Shown: positions 29,119 through 37,934 of the stretch, piece by piece
How positions within the stretch are numbered: the stretch's first letter is position 1
Layout: each line of letters opens with the position of its first letter
NCBI RefSeq assembly: GCF_900187425.1
Contig: NZ_FYDJ01000011.1
Location: 62,001-126,000 of the forward strand
Reading direction: 5' to 3'
From: Pseudomonas sp. Irchel s3h14
GTDB lineage: Bacteria; Pseudomonadota; Gammaproteobacteria; Pseudomonadales; Pseudomonadaceae
DNA: 64,000 bases
Made by a program: the position numbers and the translations under genes
The notes under the pieces: model-generated
Told to the model about the DNA's origin: nothing
Database searches by the model: none
What the model saw: the letters and a program-made list of their open reading frames with translations, nothing else

Positions 29119-32100
29119 ATGCTAAATATTAGTGATTTGTCATCAGTGGACAAACAAAAAGTCTTTGACTATCTCAAGTGGAACAGTTTCCGTTCCGAAA
29201 AGTACAAGGTTTTATACGTTAGTACCCCCAAGGTTGCGAGTACTTCCCTGAAGTGGTGGTTTGCGTCACTGGAAGGTTGTTCGCAGGCCTTGCGTGGCGT
29301 CGGTGAGGCTGCGGGAAGCAATTCTGATCAAGTTGTTCACGAGTTTCACAAGGTTGCGCCCCATGTCAGCGGGCTGGAAATAGACGACCTTTTGGAACCT
29401 CTTCTTTCTGATACATATTTTCGATTTGCCGCCGTACGAAACCCTTATAAGCGCATCTTCTCTGCATGGCAGTCGAAAATACTGTTGCAAGATCCGCAGC
29501 AGGTCGCATCGTATCCAAAGTTTGAGTTGTTACAGCAGCCGGTAAAAAGCACAGCGGATATTGCTTCGGCTTTTGAGGCGTTTCTGGAGTATCTCGCTAG
29601 TAATAGCGCATCTTCACCTGAAAAAGATTTTTGGGCGCCTCAAGCCACGCTATTGCGTCCGGATCTGATCAATTATTCCTTGTTGGTCAAAATTGAAAGT
29701 TCCTCTGAACTCCATAAAGCATTATCGGAGCACTTCGGTGAGCAGGCCACCGATCCTTTCGCAGAGCCTTCACCAAGTGAAAATGTCATTCCCTTCCTTC
29801 CTGCTTTTATAACGGAACGAAGTGCGAATTTGATTAAAGAGTTGTATGTCGAAGATTTTGATGTCTTCGGATATGACAGGCAGGTACCAGAACGTACAGA
29901 AGCGTTTACGGTAGAGCAGTTGGATCTCGCGTTTGACGCGGCCAGGCTGATTCGGGAAAGTCGTCAACAAATAGGTGCGCGCGCCCTTCAAATCCAGGAC
30001 TTGACTCAACAGATCGAGGATTTGAATCAGCGAATTGCGTCATTGAATCCGACTCTGTTCGAACGTGAATCGCAGTTAAAAGAGCTCATGGGTTCTTTGG
30101 TTAAGCGTGACCGGCATATCGCCAGTCTTGAGCAATCTGTGGGTGTGCTCAACAGGCAGTTAGTCGATCTCAAAGCCGTTTTGGTTGATCACGAAAAAGA
30201 GAATGTCAGTCTGAAGGCTGATCTGCTCAAGACGCAGCAGGAACTCCAGGCATTACTCTCTTCGCATTCCTGGCGTTTAATGTCGTCTGTGCGCATGGTT
30301 TCAGGGTTTGTGCGAGAGTCTGTCCATAACGTCAGAACGCTGACATGGAGTAAAGTTGTCGACTCGTTAAGGCGTCGTCGAGAGCTTTATAACGAAAACA
30401 CTCTTCGTGAGATTCAAGAAAGCGGGTTGTTTGATCCGGAATATTACCTGGCCAATAATGCAGATGTGCAGGCAAAAGGCACTGATCCACTCAAGCACTA
30501 CATGCTCAAGGGCTGGATAGAAAATCGCAATCCTTGCGCCGCTTTCAGTCCTTCGGATTATCTGCTGGCCAACCCTGATGTTGCCGAGGCTCAGGTTCAT
30601 CCGCTGCTTCACTACATTCAATGCGGACAGCTCGAAGGTCGTCCAATCAGATTGCCAGTTCGCAGTTGCGAAATGACGGCGGTCAAGCGTCGTCCCGTCG
30701 GGCGTAATGCGATTTTCAACCCGTATGGTGAATATACACCGATACCGGTACTCAAGGCTGTGCTCGAGGCACAGATCGAAGCTGTCAAAAAGTCAGGTTT
30801 GTTCGACGAGAAGTACTACCTTGCGATGTACAGCGATGTAGAGCAGGTCTCGGTAGATCCACTCAGGCACTACTGTGAACAGGGCTGGCGCGAAGGTAGA
30901 AATCCGTCCATGGATTTTGATACGCGCGCCTACCTCGCACTTTACAAAGACATTCAACACATTGGTCTTAACCCGCTTTGGCATTACATTGTCACTGGCG
31001 CGGCGGAGCATAGAATAGCGGTACCGGACGCACTCATTAATCACGAAAACGACATCCGTTTTGGTGAAGTTAACAGCGACATCAAGTTGCTCGCGTTCTA
31101 TGTATCGCCTGACTGGGAGGCGTTGCGTAGTGCCAGATTCGCTGCCAAAGGCAATTCGCAGCGACCACGCCCTGACAAGATGCTTGGATTGTATGATTCG
31201 TTGGATGGGCGTGTGCTCACCCAGCAGGCACTCAGTGCCAAGAGCCATGGCTTTTTTGGCTTTTGCTTCAAACTGAGCGCAGATTCGGTTGTGCAAGCGT
31301 CGCCACAGCCTCTGGACATTTTTCTTGCCCATACAGAAATCGACTTTAATTTCTGCGTTCAAATAGATTTGCATCAGGAAGGCCTGGCGAATAACTTGAT
31401 TGCGCCTGTTGTTGCAGTTCTAGCTGATAAGCGATGTGTGCAGGTTGATGAGCGACCCGTCATCGTGGTTAAGCTCAATGAGTATGACGAAGACATCGTT
31501 GATTCAATTCGCAAGCTACGTGAGCGTTTGAATGAACTGTGTGACGGCGTGTACTTGATTGCTCAGTTTGGCTTCGCGGGTTCGGAAGAGTTGGCGCAGG
31601 ACCTGGATGGTTTGTGTGACGCCGCGCTTGATCTTTCTGCAGATCCTGTGCCGGGCGAAACTGGCGTATTTACACCGCAAAACAAGAATGGAATAGATAC
31701 CGTTCCGTATAACCTTGTTGCTTCGCAAGGGATCGTGCGAGCGCAGAAAACACATCTTCGTACTACTCCGGTTTTCCACGCTATTTCATTGGGGCGTGAT
31801 GAAACTGCGCTTAAGCAATATTCTCCTCTGGTGTATTCGCGCTTTCACATTCGTGACTATGGACGTTGGCTTGACGCGGCGATCAGAGGCGCGAGAAAAG
31901 CTATCCCCGAGGATCGCCGTCTACTGTTCGTGAATGCCTGGAACAATTGGCAGGAAGGACTTTTCCTTGAGCCAGACAGTATCACCGGTTTTGGTCGGTT
32001 GAACGAAACAACACGCGCTTTGCTGGATATTGATTCCAGTATCATTATGCCAAAAGTTTCGGTAGTTGTTCCAAACTATAATCATGAAAGCTACCTTGCT

Positions 32101-34110
32101 CGTCGGCTGGATAGTATTTATGGGCAGACTTACAAAAATATAGAAGTTATCCTGATGGATGACTGTTCGACTGATGATAGCCGTTCGGTGTTAACTGGTT
32201 ATGCGGAAAAGTACCCTGATGTAACGCGCTTGTTATTCAATGAGACGAATTCGGGTGGCGTTTTTCATCAGTGGGCTAAGGGGATCAAGGCGGCCACAGG
32301 TGACCTGGTGTGGGTCGCTGAAAGCGATGACTACTGTGATGAGCGTTTCCTGGAGGCGCTTGTCAGTTGTTTTGATGATGAAGCGGTCATGCTTGCGTAC
32401 TCGAAATGTGAGTTCGTAACCACCGACGAAGTTGTTATGCCGGACCAGTTCCTTAACTATGTAAGTGATCTGGAGTGTGCGAATAAATGGGCGGGTTCCT
32501 ATGTAAGTACGGCGCATAACGAAGTGCGCTCGGCGTTGGGTATTAAAAATACAATACCTAATGCCAGTGGCGTACTTTTCAAGCGTCCCGTTGATATGCC
32601 TCTGCTGGATGATCAGTCGTGGTTGTCAATGAAAGTTGCCGGTGACTGGGTCTTCTATTTGCACATCCTGCGCGGCGGAAAAATTGCTTACTCCACTGAG
32701 GGTACAAACTTCTTCCGTCGACATTATGCAAGTACTGCCAACACCACTTATCGCAAAGAGGTCTTTTATCGCGAGCTCGGGGTGGCCAACAGAACGGTTC
32801 AGTCCCTCTACAATGTTCCGATGTCGGTGCTTGAGGCTTGCGAGGAATCCAGCAAGAAGCTGTATGACCACTATGTCGGGGGCTCCGCAGAAGAGTTTCT
32901 ACGCTGGTATGACCATGATTCGATTGTTCGTGCAAGGGCTGACCGACTGCCGAACGTGATGGTTTCCACCATCGGCTTCTATCCGGGCGGTGCCGAAATT
33001 CTTCCGATTCGACTGGCAAACGAATTTAAACGCCAGGGTATTTCCGTTTCCTTGTTTAGCGCCGGAATACCAAAACGCGAAGACGGTGTTCGCAAGATGC
33101 TGAGAAACGACGTGCCGGTGATCGAGACGTCGAATATCGAATCAGTGAAAGAGATCATTCATGATTTCGGAATTGAAGCACTTAATAGCCACCAGTGGTA
33201 CGTTCAGAAGTACCCGGTCGATGTCCCGGATGTTTTTTCCGAGCTCGGCGCCCACGTGGCTGCTCTGCACGGGATGATTGAACATGGCAATGGAGTGACT
33301 GATGAACAGTTGCGCATTGCTGACAAAGGTGTCAGTACATGGGTCTATACCGCTGAGAAAAATCTTGTTCCTTTCTCGGACATCTCGCTGTACGACAAGT
33401 CTTCTCCCCGTTTCGTCAAGGTTCCTAACGGGTTGCAGCCGCCGGAAATTGTTCCAATCTCGCGCGTGCAGATGGGTATACCGGAGGATGCTTTTGTATT
33501 GTGTTGTGTCAGTCGGGCAATTCCCGATAAAGGCTGGGGCGAAGCTATCCAGGCGGTAGAACTTGCGCGATCACTTTCCGGTCGGGACATCCGTATTATA
33601 TTGGTCGGTAATGGCCTGGTGTACGATGAGTACTGTCAAGCGGGTGCGCCGGACTTCGTTTACCTGGCTGGCTTTAGTGATAACTCCGTAGGCCATTATG
33701 CTGCCGCGGACATGGGCATCATGTTATCGACCTTCAGGTCCGAGAGTTTCCCCCTGACCATTGTCGATTGTCTGTTCGCCGGCAAGCCATACATTGCCAC
33801 AGACGTAGGCGACATCAAGAACATGTTGACGATAGAGAGCGGCGTTGCCGGGGAGATTATCGAGTTGGAAGATTGGGTCGTCCCAATCGAGAGCGCGGGC
33901 CGCGTAATTGCAGCGTTCGCGACAGATGAGCGGAAATACCAGGAAGCCGTCGGCCTGGTGAAAGACGTTTCCAGTCGATACCGAATTGACGCCGTTGCCT
34001 CTCAATATCTTCGATTGTTCGAGCGTGACATTCAGCAGCACAGGGCAGAGTCGGCGAAGGCCGAAGGCTCTGGCATGACTGTCCAAGACCTGCAGCCGGA
34101 CTTGCTGTAA
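29119..34110 (+). CDS. Giant multidomain protein: sulfotransferase, coiled coil, repeat, GH99/WbsX-like, GT2 and GT4 domains
   Basis: A 1,663-residue cytoplasmic protein. Residues 30-250 look like a sulfotransferase: STPKVASTSLKWWF (35-48) as the PAPS 5'-phosphosulfate loop and RNPYKRIFSAW (107-117) as the 3'-phosphate block. About 266-394 is coiled coil. Residues 434-512 and 558-635 are tandem copies of a repeat (SGLFDPEYYLANNADV ... SGLFDEKYYLAMYSDV). From about 654 to 953 is a WbsX/glycosyl-hydrolase-99-like domain ending NAWNNWQEGLFLEPD. From 978 a GT2 domain follows (VSVVVPNYNHESYLARRLDS, DDCSTDDS, ESDDY). A GT4 domain (about 1278-1640) ends the protein, with E1542 in ESFPLTIVDCLFAGKP. 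It probably builds and sulfates a segment of the O-polysaccharide; the combination is inferred from domains. ATG 29119 is chosen for ribosome-site spacing over TTG 29110. Confidence 0.8.
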   Translation: MLNISDLSSVDKQKVFDYLKWNSFRSEKYKVLYVSTPKVASTSLKWWFASLEGCSQALRGVGEAAGSNSDQVVHEFHKVAPHVSGLEIDDLLEPLLSDTYFRFAAVRNPYKRIFSAWQSKILLQDPQQVASYPKFELLQQPVKSTADIASAFEAFLEYLASNSASSPEKDFWAPQATLLRPDLINYSLLVKIESSSELHKALSEHFGEQATDPFAEPSPSENVIPFLPAFITERSANLIKELYVEDFDVFGYDRQVPERTEAFTVEQLDLAFDAARLIRESRQQIGARALQIQDLTQQIEDLNQRIASLNPTLFERESQLKELMGSLVKRDRHIASLEQSVGVLNRQLVDLKAVLVDHEKENVSLKADLLKTQQELQALLSSHSWRLMSSVRMVSGFVRESVHNVRTLTWSKVVDSLRRRRELYNENTLREIQESGLFDPEYYLANNADVQAKGTDPLKHYMLKGWIENRNPCAAFSPSDYLLANPDVAEAQVHPLLHYIQCGQLEGRPIRLPVRSCEMTAVKRRPVGRNAIFNPYGEYTPIPVLKAVLEAQIEAVKKSGLFDEKYYLAMYSDVEQVSVDPLRHYCEQGWREGRNPSMDFDTRAYLALYKDIQHIGLNPLWHYIVTGAAEHRIAVPDALINHENDIRFGEVNSDIKLLAFYVSPDWEALRSARFAAKGNSQRPRPDKMLGLYDSLDGRVLTQQALSAKSHGFFGFCFKLSADSVVQASPQPLDIFLAHTEIDFNFCVQIDLHQEGLANNLIAPVVAVLADKRCVQVDERPVIVVKLNEYDEDIVDSIRKLRERLNELCDGVYLIAQFGFAGSEELAQDLDGLCDAALDLSADPVPGETGVFTPQNKNGIDTVPYNLVASQGIVRAQKTHLRTTPVFHAISLGRDETALKQYSPLVYSRFHIRDYGRWLDAAIRGARKAIPEDRRLLFVNAWNNWQEGLFLEPDSITGFGRLNETTRALLDIDSSIIMPKVSVVVPNYNHESYLARRLDSIYGQTYKNIEVILMDDCSTDDSRSVLTGYAEKYPDVTRLLFNETNSGGVFHQWAKGIKAATGDLVWVAESDDYCDERFLEALVSCFDDEAVMLAYSKCEFVTTDEVVMPDQFLNYVSDLECANKWAGSYVSTAHNEVRSALGIKNTIPNASGVLFKRPVDMPLLDDQSWLSMKVAGDWVFYLHILRGGKIAYSTEGTNFFRRHYASTANTTYRKEVFYRELGVANRTVQSLYNVPMSVLEACEESSKKLYDHYVGGSAEEFLRWYDHDSIVRARADRLPNVMVSTIGFYPGGAEILPIRLANEFKRQGISVSLFSAGIPKREDGVRKMLRNDVPVIETSNIESVKEIIHDFGIEALNSHQWYVQKYPVDVPDVFSELGAHVAALHGMIEHGNGVTDEQLRIADKGVSTWVYTAEKNLVPFSDISLYDKSSPRFVKVPNGLQPPEIVPISRVQMGIPEDAFVLCCVSRAIPDKGWGEAIQAVELARSLSGRDIRIILVGNGLVYDEYCQAGAPDFVYLAGFSDNSVGHYAAADMGIMLSTFRSESFPLTIVDCLFAGKPYIATDVGDIKNMLTIESGVAGEIIELEDWVVPIESAGRVIAAFATDERKYQEAVGLVKDVSSRYRIDAVASQYLRLFERDIQQHRAESAKAEGSGMTVQDLQPDLL

Positions 34111-34370
34111 GCAGGACAGCTAGCGTTAAGGGGAGGGCTCACAGGGCAGGTCCGGCTGATTGCCAGGCCTGCAGTGAGAGCGAGACGGGCGTCTCCGGCA
34201 ATTTGGTAAGCCGCCTCTCTTGACGTATCATTAGCCGTCACAGTGTGTTCCGTTACATATTAAAGTGTAGGTCGTTGCAATGGTTGCCAAGGATGGGGCA
34301 GGTCACGCCCGCCTTGTCTACTGCTGCACAAGGCGGCAGTTCCAACCATATCAAGCGCTGGAGGGCGACG

Positions 34371-35348
34371 TTGAATAATTCCGAGAACACTTCCCCTAAT
34401 CCCGTTAAGCGGTCCCTGGTTCTGGGGGGGCGCGGTTTCATAGGCACCCACTTGATAGACGCGTTGCTCGATCAGGGGCATTTTGTGCGCTGTTTCGATC
34501 GTCCCAATGTGGTGCCGTTGGGTGAATCTCACTTCAATCATCCTAATTTCGAGCTTTGCGAAGGCGACTTCACCAGTGAGGCCGAAGTCGCCCGGGCATT
34601 GGAAGGTTGCGATGTTTGCTATCACCTTGTGTCGACTACGCTCCCCAAGTCTTCAAATGCTGATCCCATCTTCGATGTGGAGAGCAATGTCGTTGCGACC
34701 ATCCGCTTGCTTAACCTTGCGGTAAAGTCCGGTCTGAGGAAGATTATTTTTATCTCCTCCGGTGGCACGGTGTATGGCGACCCTACGCAAGTACCTATTC
34801 CAGAAACCCATGCTACCGACCCGGCCTGTTCCTATGGAATTGCCAAGTTGGCGATCGAGAAGTATCTGGCGCTTTTCCATCGCTTATACGGCCTTGACTA
34901 TACTGTTCTACGTCTTGCGAACCCCTTTGGTGAGGGGCAGCGCACCTATGCTAGCCAAGGCGCGGTTGCCGTATTCCTTGGCAAAGTCCTGCGTGGCGAG
35001 ACGGTCGAGATTTGGGGCGATGGCACGGTTGTACGCGACTACATACATGTCTCTGATGTAGTGCAAGCGTTGTTGGCATCGTCAGTGCGATCCGGTGAAG
35101 AACATGTGTTCAATATCGGTTCAGGGCGCGGACATAGTCTCAATGAGGTTCTTGACGCGATCGAGAGGGTCGCGGGGCGAGATGCAAGTCGTCAGTACTT
35201 GTCGGCTCGCGGATTTGACGTGCCTGTCAGTGTCCTGGATATCGAGCGCGCCAAGCAGTCTTTAGGATGGGTTCCTGTCGTGAGTTTCGATCATGGATTG
35301 GAGCGCTTTGCTGCTTGGTTATTGGATAATCCGGAATCATCACATTGA
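34371..35348 (+). CDS. NAD-dependent sugar epimerase/dehydratase (GalE-like)
   Basis: A 325-residue extended SDR. The NAD motif LGGRGFIGTHL is at about residues 17-27, SSGGTVYGDPT supplies the catalytic Ser/Thr, and YGIAKLAIEKY the Tyr/Lys. The C-terminal IWGDGTVVRDYIHVSDV is typical of UDP/dTDP-sugar epimerases. Translation most likely starts at the TTG at 34371, which has a strong GGAGG six bases upstream. The open frame continues to 34245, but that stretch is not SDR-like. It stands alone between the giant gene and a hairpin. Sugar substrate unknown. Confidence 0.8.
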   Translation: MNNSENTSPNPVKRSLVLGGRGFIGTHLIDALLDQGHFVRCFDRPNVVPLGESHFNHPNFELCEGDFTSEAEVARALEGCDVCYHLVSTTLPKSSNADPIFDVESNVVATIRLLNLAVKSGLRKIIFISSGGTVYGDPTQVPIPETHATDPACSYGIAKLAIEKYLALFHRLYGLDYTVLRLANPFGEGQRTYASQGAVAVFLGKVLRGETVEIWGDGTVVRDYIHVSDVVQALLASSVRSGEEHVFNIGSGRGHSLNEVLDAIERVAGRDASRQYLSARGFDVPVSVLDIERAKQSLGWVPVVSFDHGLERFAAWLLDNPESSH

Positions 35349-35364
35349 TTTAACGATGTAAACA

Positions 35365-35402
35365 CTCCATAAGCCCGCCTCTTGGAAGGTGAGCTTATGG
35401 GG
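35365..35402 (+). terminator. Hairpin with conserved loop, copy 1
   Basis: CCATAAGC pairs with GCTTATGG around an 18-base loop containing CTTGGAAGGTGA. It lies 17 bases after the epimerase stop. A second copy with the same loop but a changed, still paired, stem is at 55222-55263. Confidence 0.6.
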
Positions 35403-35521
35403 CGGTTACGATCTTTGGGAGGGCTTCAAAGGCGGGGGCATGAGGCGCCAAATCGATCTGTAGAGGGTCACCATCCGGCTGGGTTGTGACGAAAGAAAAG
35501 CCCTTCCAGAATATTACGTAT

Positions 35522-35584
35522 AAGAACGCCGATTTGTTAGATATGTTTGCACCCGCGAACATCATCAATCAAATCGGCGTTCTT
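35522..35584. repeat. 63-base palindromic element
   Basis: AAGAACGCCGATTTG (35522-35536) is the exact reverse complement of CAAATCGGCGTTCTT (35570-35584). The 33-base interior is itself an imperfect palindrome (GATATGTTTGC ... GCGAACATCATC), so the whole element folds into one long hairpin. It sits between convergent genes. It could be a bidirectional terminator or a small REP/MITE-like mobile hairpin. Confidence 0.65.
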
Positions 35585-35675
35585 GTTTCTGTATTTCCTG
35601 TCATCCGTGAAAGACCATTTACGCGCCTGTACCTGATTTGTCGGTGAGCGGTAAGCGCGTCTTATAGGGTAGAGT

Positions 35676-36860
35676 TCAATGGACTAATTGTTTCTCTTTC
35701 AAGAGTTTTCGTGTGATTGCATTAACCTGTTTAACCCACCAGTCATCAAAACGAGAGAGTGGTACTGCTAGTGCAATTGAAGTGGTAGCGGTGAAAATAA
35801 ATACGATAATTAAACGTGGTGTATTGCTGACTCCGTGATTTGCAAGTTTAAGATATACGTAGCTTGATATCGAGCAGATCACAAGGGTATGGACAAGATA
35901 GAGTGGAAAACTGATTTTTCCAATGCCTCTTAAAAGTTTTCCATTCAGGCTTTTAAACACCTTTTGATTGCTCATGGTTGCGAATATTATGCAGGCGGAA
36001 CCAAGTGTGTGGAGCAGGGTTTGGGTGTGCACTTTCATAATATCTGGGATGGCTGAAGCCCATGCGTATGATTTTTCCGGGATTATATATCCGAGCATGT
36101 ATAGCCCGAAAATAATTAGCGCTATGGAAGTATGGAAGGGGATTTCATTTTTGTTTTTGACCAGATAAACAGAAAGAAATGTACCGGCAACAAAGGGGAA
36201 TATGAAATTGTTATAAAATAGTGCTGATATTGAAATAATTATAAAGGCGTAAATAAGGTAGCGGTATTCGAGTATTACGGAAATAAAGCATGCAAGCATA
36301 AAGACAATCATGCTGCCGAAAAACTCGGCTTTCATAGTCCAGAGGTTTGTATTGTAATTGTTTTCTCCTGTGAAAAAAGTTGTCATTCCTTGCGTTAGCG
36401 CTTCCCAAAAGCTCGGCTCAAACCCTGGCGTCCATCCTTGAGCAAATGTTGCAAGCCATGGGCTCAAGCTAAGTTTCGAGGCATCCTGGAAGTAATAAAA
36501 ATCAAGCTTGTATAAGCAGTAACTTGCGACAGTGGTAATCGTTACGATGGCGGCCAGTCTCGGAAATCTTTTAAGAAATGCCAGAAGAAGTTTTTGTGGG
36601 TTTTCATGATTAAAATAGGACCAGCACAACACAAAGCCGGAAAGGGTGAAGAAAAAACCAACAGCCGCTGTACCGTTAAAAAGAGCAAAAAATGGCTGCC
36701 CTATTAAGCTGTCGTTGTTTCGTGCATCCCCTAATAATCCAGTTGTGTATGGGGAAAACCCTAAAAAAAAATGGTGAACAAGCACAATAAATGCAGCTAT
36801 TCCCCTATAGGCTTCAAGAGGGAATAGTCTATTGTTTCCGGATTCCAATATTGCTGACAT
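35676..36860 (-). CDS. Acyltransferase 3 family membrane O-acyltransferase
   Basis: A 394-residue integral membrane protein with about ten helices. The N-terminal FPLEAYRGIAAFIVLVHHFF carries the R/H motifs of the acyltransferase-3 (OafA/NodX) family, and FFTLSGFVLCWSYF is the second signature. Such enzymes O-acetylate (or otherwise acylate) O-antigen or lipid-linked sugars in the inner membrane. ATG at 36860 with AAGG eight bases upstream. The gene is clearly AT-rich, unlike the surrounding Pseudomonas DNA, and points opposite to the epimerase. A run of 13 G lies 88 bases upstream. Confidence 0.85.
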   Translation of the reverse strand: MSAILESGNNRLFPLEAYRGIAAFIVLVHHFFLGFSPYTTGLLGDARNNDSLIGQPFFALFNGTAAVGFFFTLSGFVLCWSYFNHENPQKLLLAFLKRFPRLAAIVTITTVASYCLYKLDFYYFQDASKLSLSPWLATFAQGWTPGFEPSFWEALTQGMTTFFTGENNYNTNLWTMKAEFFGSMIVFMLACFISVILEYRYLIYAFIIISISALFYNNFIFPFVAGTFLSVYLVKNKNEIPFHTSIALIIFGLYMLGYIIPEKSYAWASAIPDIMKVHTQTLLHTLGSACIIFATMSNQKVFKSLNGKLLRGIGKISFPLYLVHTLVICSISSYVYLKLANHGVSNTPRLIIVFIFTATTSIALAVPLSRFDDWWVKQVNAITRKLLKEKQLVH

Positions 36861-36948
36861 GTCAGGCCTTGAATATTTATTGTTTGATCTATAAGCGCGG
36901 GAAGATAGGCATATTTATTTGTTTTGGCTAGCCTTGGCCCATAGCTTT

Positions 36949-36961
36949 GGGGGGGGGGGGG
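36949..36961. repeat. 13-base G homopolymer (C13 on the gene strand) upstream of the acyltransferase
   Basis: A run of 13 consecutive G, on the minus strand a C13 tract 88 bases before the acyltransferase start codon. Tracts of this length slip during replication. It is outside any open frame, so any effect would be on transcription. Confidence 0.8.
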
Positions 36962-37084
36962 CTGGTTTTGGATGCAGATAAACCTTTTCGACTTTTGCGT
37001 CGGGTCGCATCATGAGATGCAACTGGCAAGAGGCTTTGTTGCTTTGGCTTCTACGCTGCAATGGCTACGCGGCTACTTTCATAC

Positions 37085-37122
37085 AGAACCTACGTTTATC
37101 TTGACTTGATAAAGTGGGTTCT
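37085..37122. terminator. Imperfect hairpin downstream of wzt
   Basis: AGAACCTACGTTTATC and GATAAAGTGGGTTCT pair with one bulge and one mismatch around a 7-base loop, about 55 bases past the wzt stop. It is probably the end of the wzm-wzt transcript. Confidence 0.5.
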
Positions 37123-37177
37123 TTATGAGTTCACCGGTTTATTAGCTTAATGAGGGTTGCAGACGCGTAGGAAAATA

Positions 37178-37921
37178 TTAGTGGCCAAAATAAGCTCGGG
37201 TAACTGTTTCGGGGTCCGAGTCCATTTTTATTTTGCCGTGCTCCAGCCAAATGACCCGATTGCATGTATGCAGCACCAGGTCACGGGAGTGGCTGGCTAT
37301 CACCAAAATGCTGGTGGCTTGGACCAGTTCGTTCATCCGAGCTTCTGCTTTGTGCTTGAAGCCTTCGTCCCCTACCGACAGCCATTCGTCCATGATCAAT
37401 ATTTCAGGTCTGATGGTCGTCGATACCGCAAAGGCCAAGCGCAAGTGCATGCCGGAAGAGTACGTGCGTACCGGCATGTCAATGAAGTCACCCAGTTCTG
37501 AAAACTCAATAATTTCGTCGAGTTTTTCTGCAATATCACTTTTTGTCATCCCAAGCAGGATGCCGCGCATGAAGATGTTTTCCCTGCCGGATGCCTCCGG
37601 GTCTATCCCTAATGAAATATCAATGAGGGAAGCGACTTCGCCGCTGATACTGGCGGTGCCAGCGGAGGGGGCGTATACGCCGCTCAGCAGTCTGAGTAAT
37701 GTGCTTTTGCCAGCGCCGTTATGACCGAGCAATCCAACCCGGTCTCCGTCATTGAGGGAAAAAGTAAGGTCTTCCAGTGCTCTGACGATCACTCGGCCTT
37801 GCTCGTTGGCACTGAGTTTGCCACCTGTAGCGACTTGAATCAGTCGCTTTTTCAGAGAGCGAGCACTTGCGTTATAGATAGGGAAATCAACGCATGCGTT
37901 ATGAAATTCAATAAAAGCCAT
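37178..37921 (-). CDS. wzt: Wzt, O-antigen/polysaccharide ABC exporter ATPase
   Basis: A 247-residue ABC ATPase. Walker A GHNGAGKST, signature YSSGMHLRLAF and Walker B ILIMDEWLSVGDEGF followed by the H-loop ASHSRDL are all present. Similar to KpsT/TagH/Wzt. It powers export of undecaprenyl-linked polysaccharide with Wzm. It lacks the C-terminal carbohydrate-binding domain of E. coli O9a-type Wzt, so export should not need recognition of a chain-terminating cap. I start at MAFIEFHNACVDFPI (37921), 13 bases after the wzm stop, rather than at an earlier in-frame start inside wzm. Confidence 0.9.
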   Translation of the reverse strand: MAFIEFHNACVDFPIYNASARSLKKRLIQVATGGKLSANEQGRVIVRALEDLTFSLNDGDRVGLLGHNGAGKSTLLRLLSGVYAPSAGTASISGEVASLIDISLGIDPEASGRENIFMRGILLGMTKSDIAEKLDEIIEFSELGDFIDMPVRTYSSGMHLRLAFAVSTTIRPEILIMDEWLSVGDEGFKHKAEARMNELVQATSILVIASHSRDLVLHTCNRVIWLEHGKIKMDSDPETVTRAYFGH

Positions 37922-37934
37922 AATAGTTTTCTTC

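Noticed and set aside
34245..34370. Earlier start for the epimerase gene
   Set aside because: The added 42 residues do not fit an SDR N-terminus, while the TTG at 34371 has a strong GGAGG at ideal spacing.
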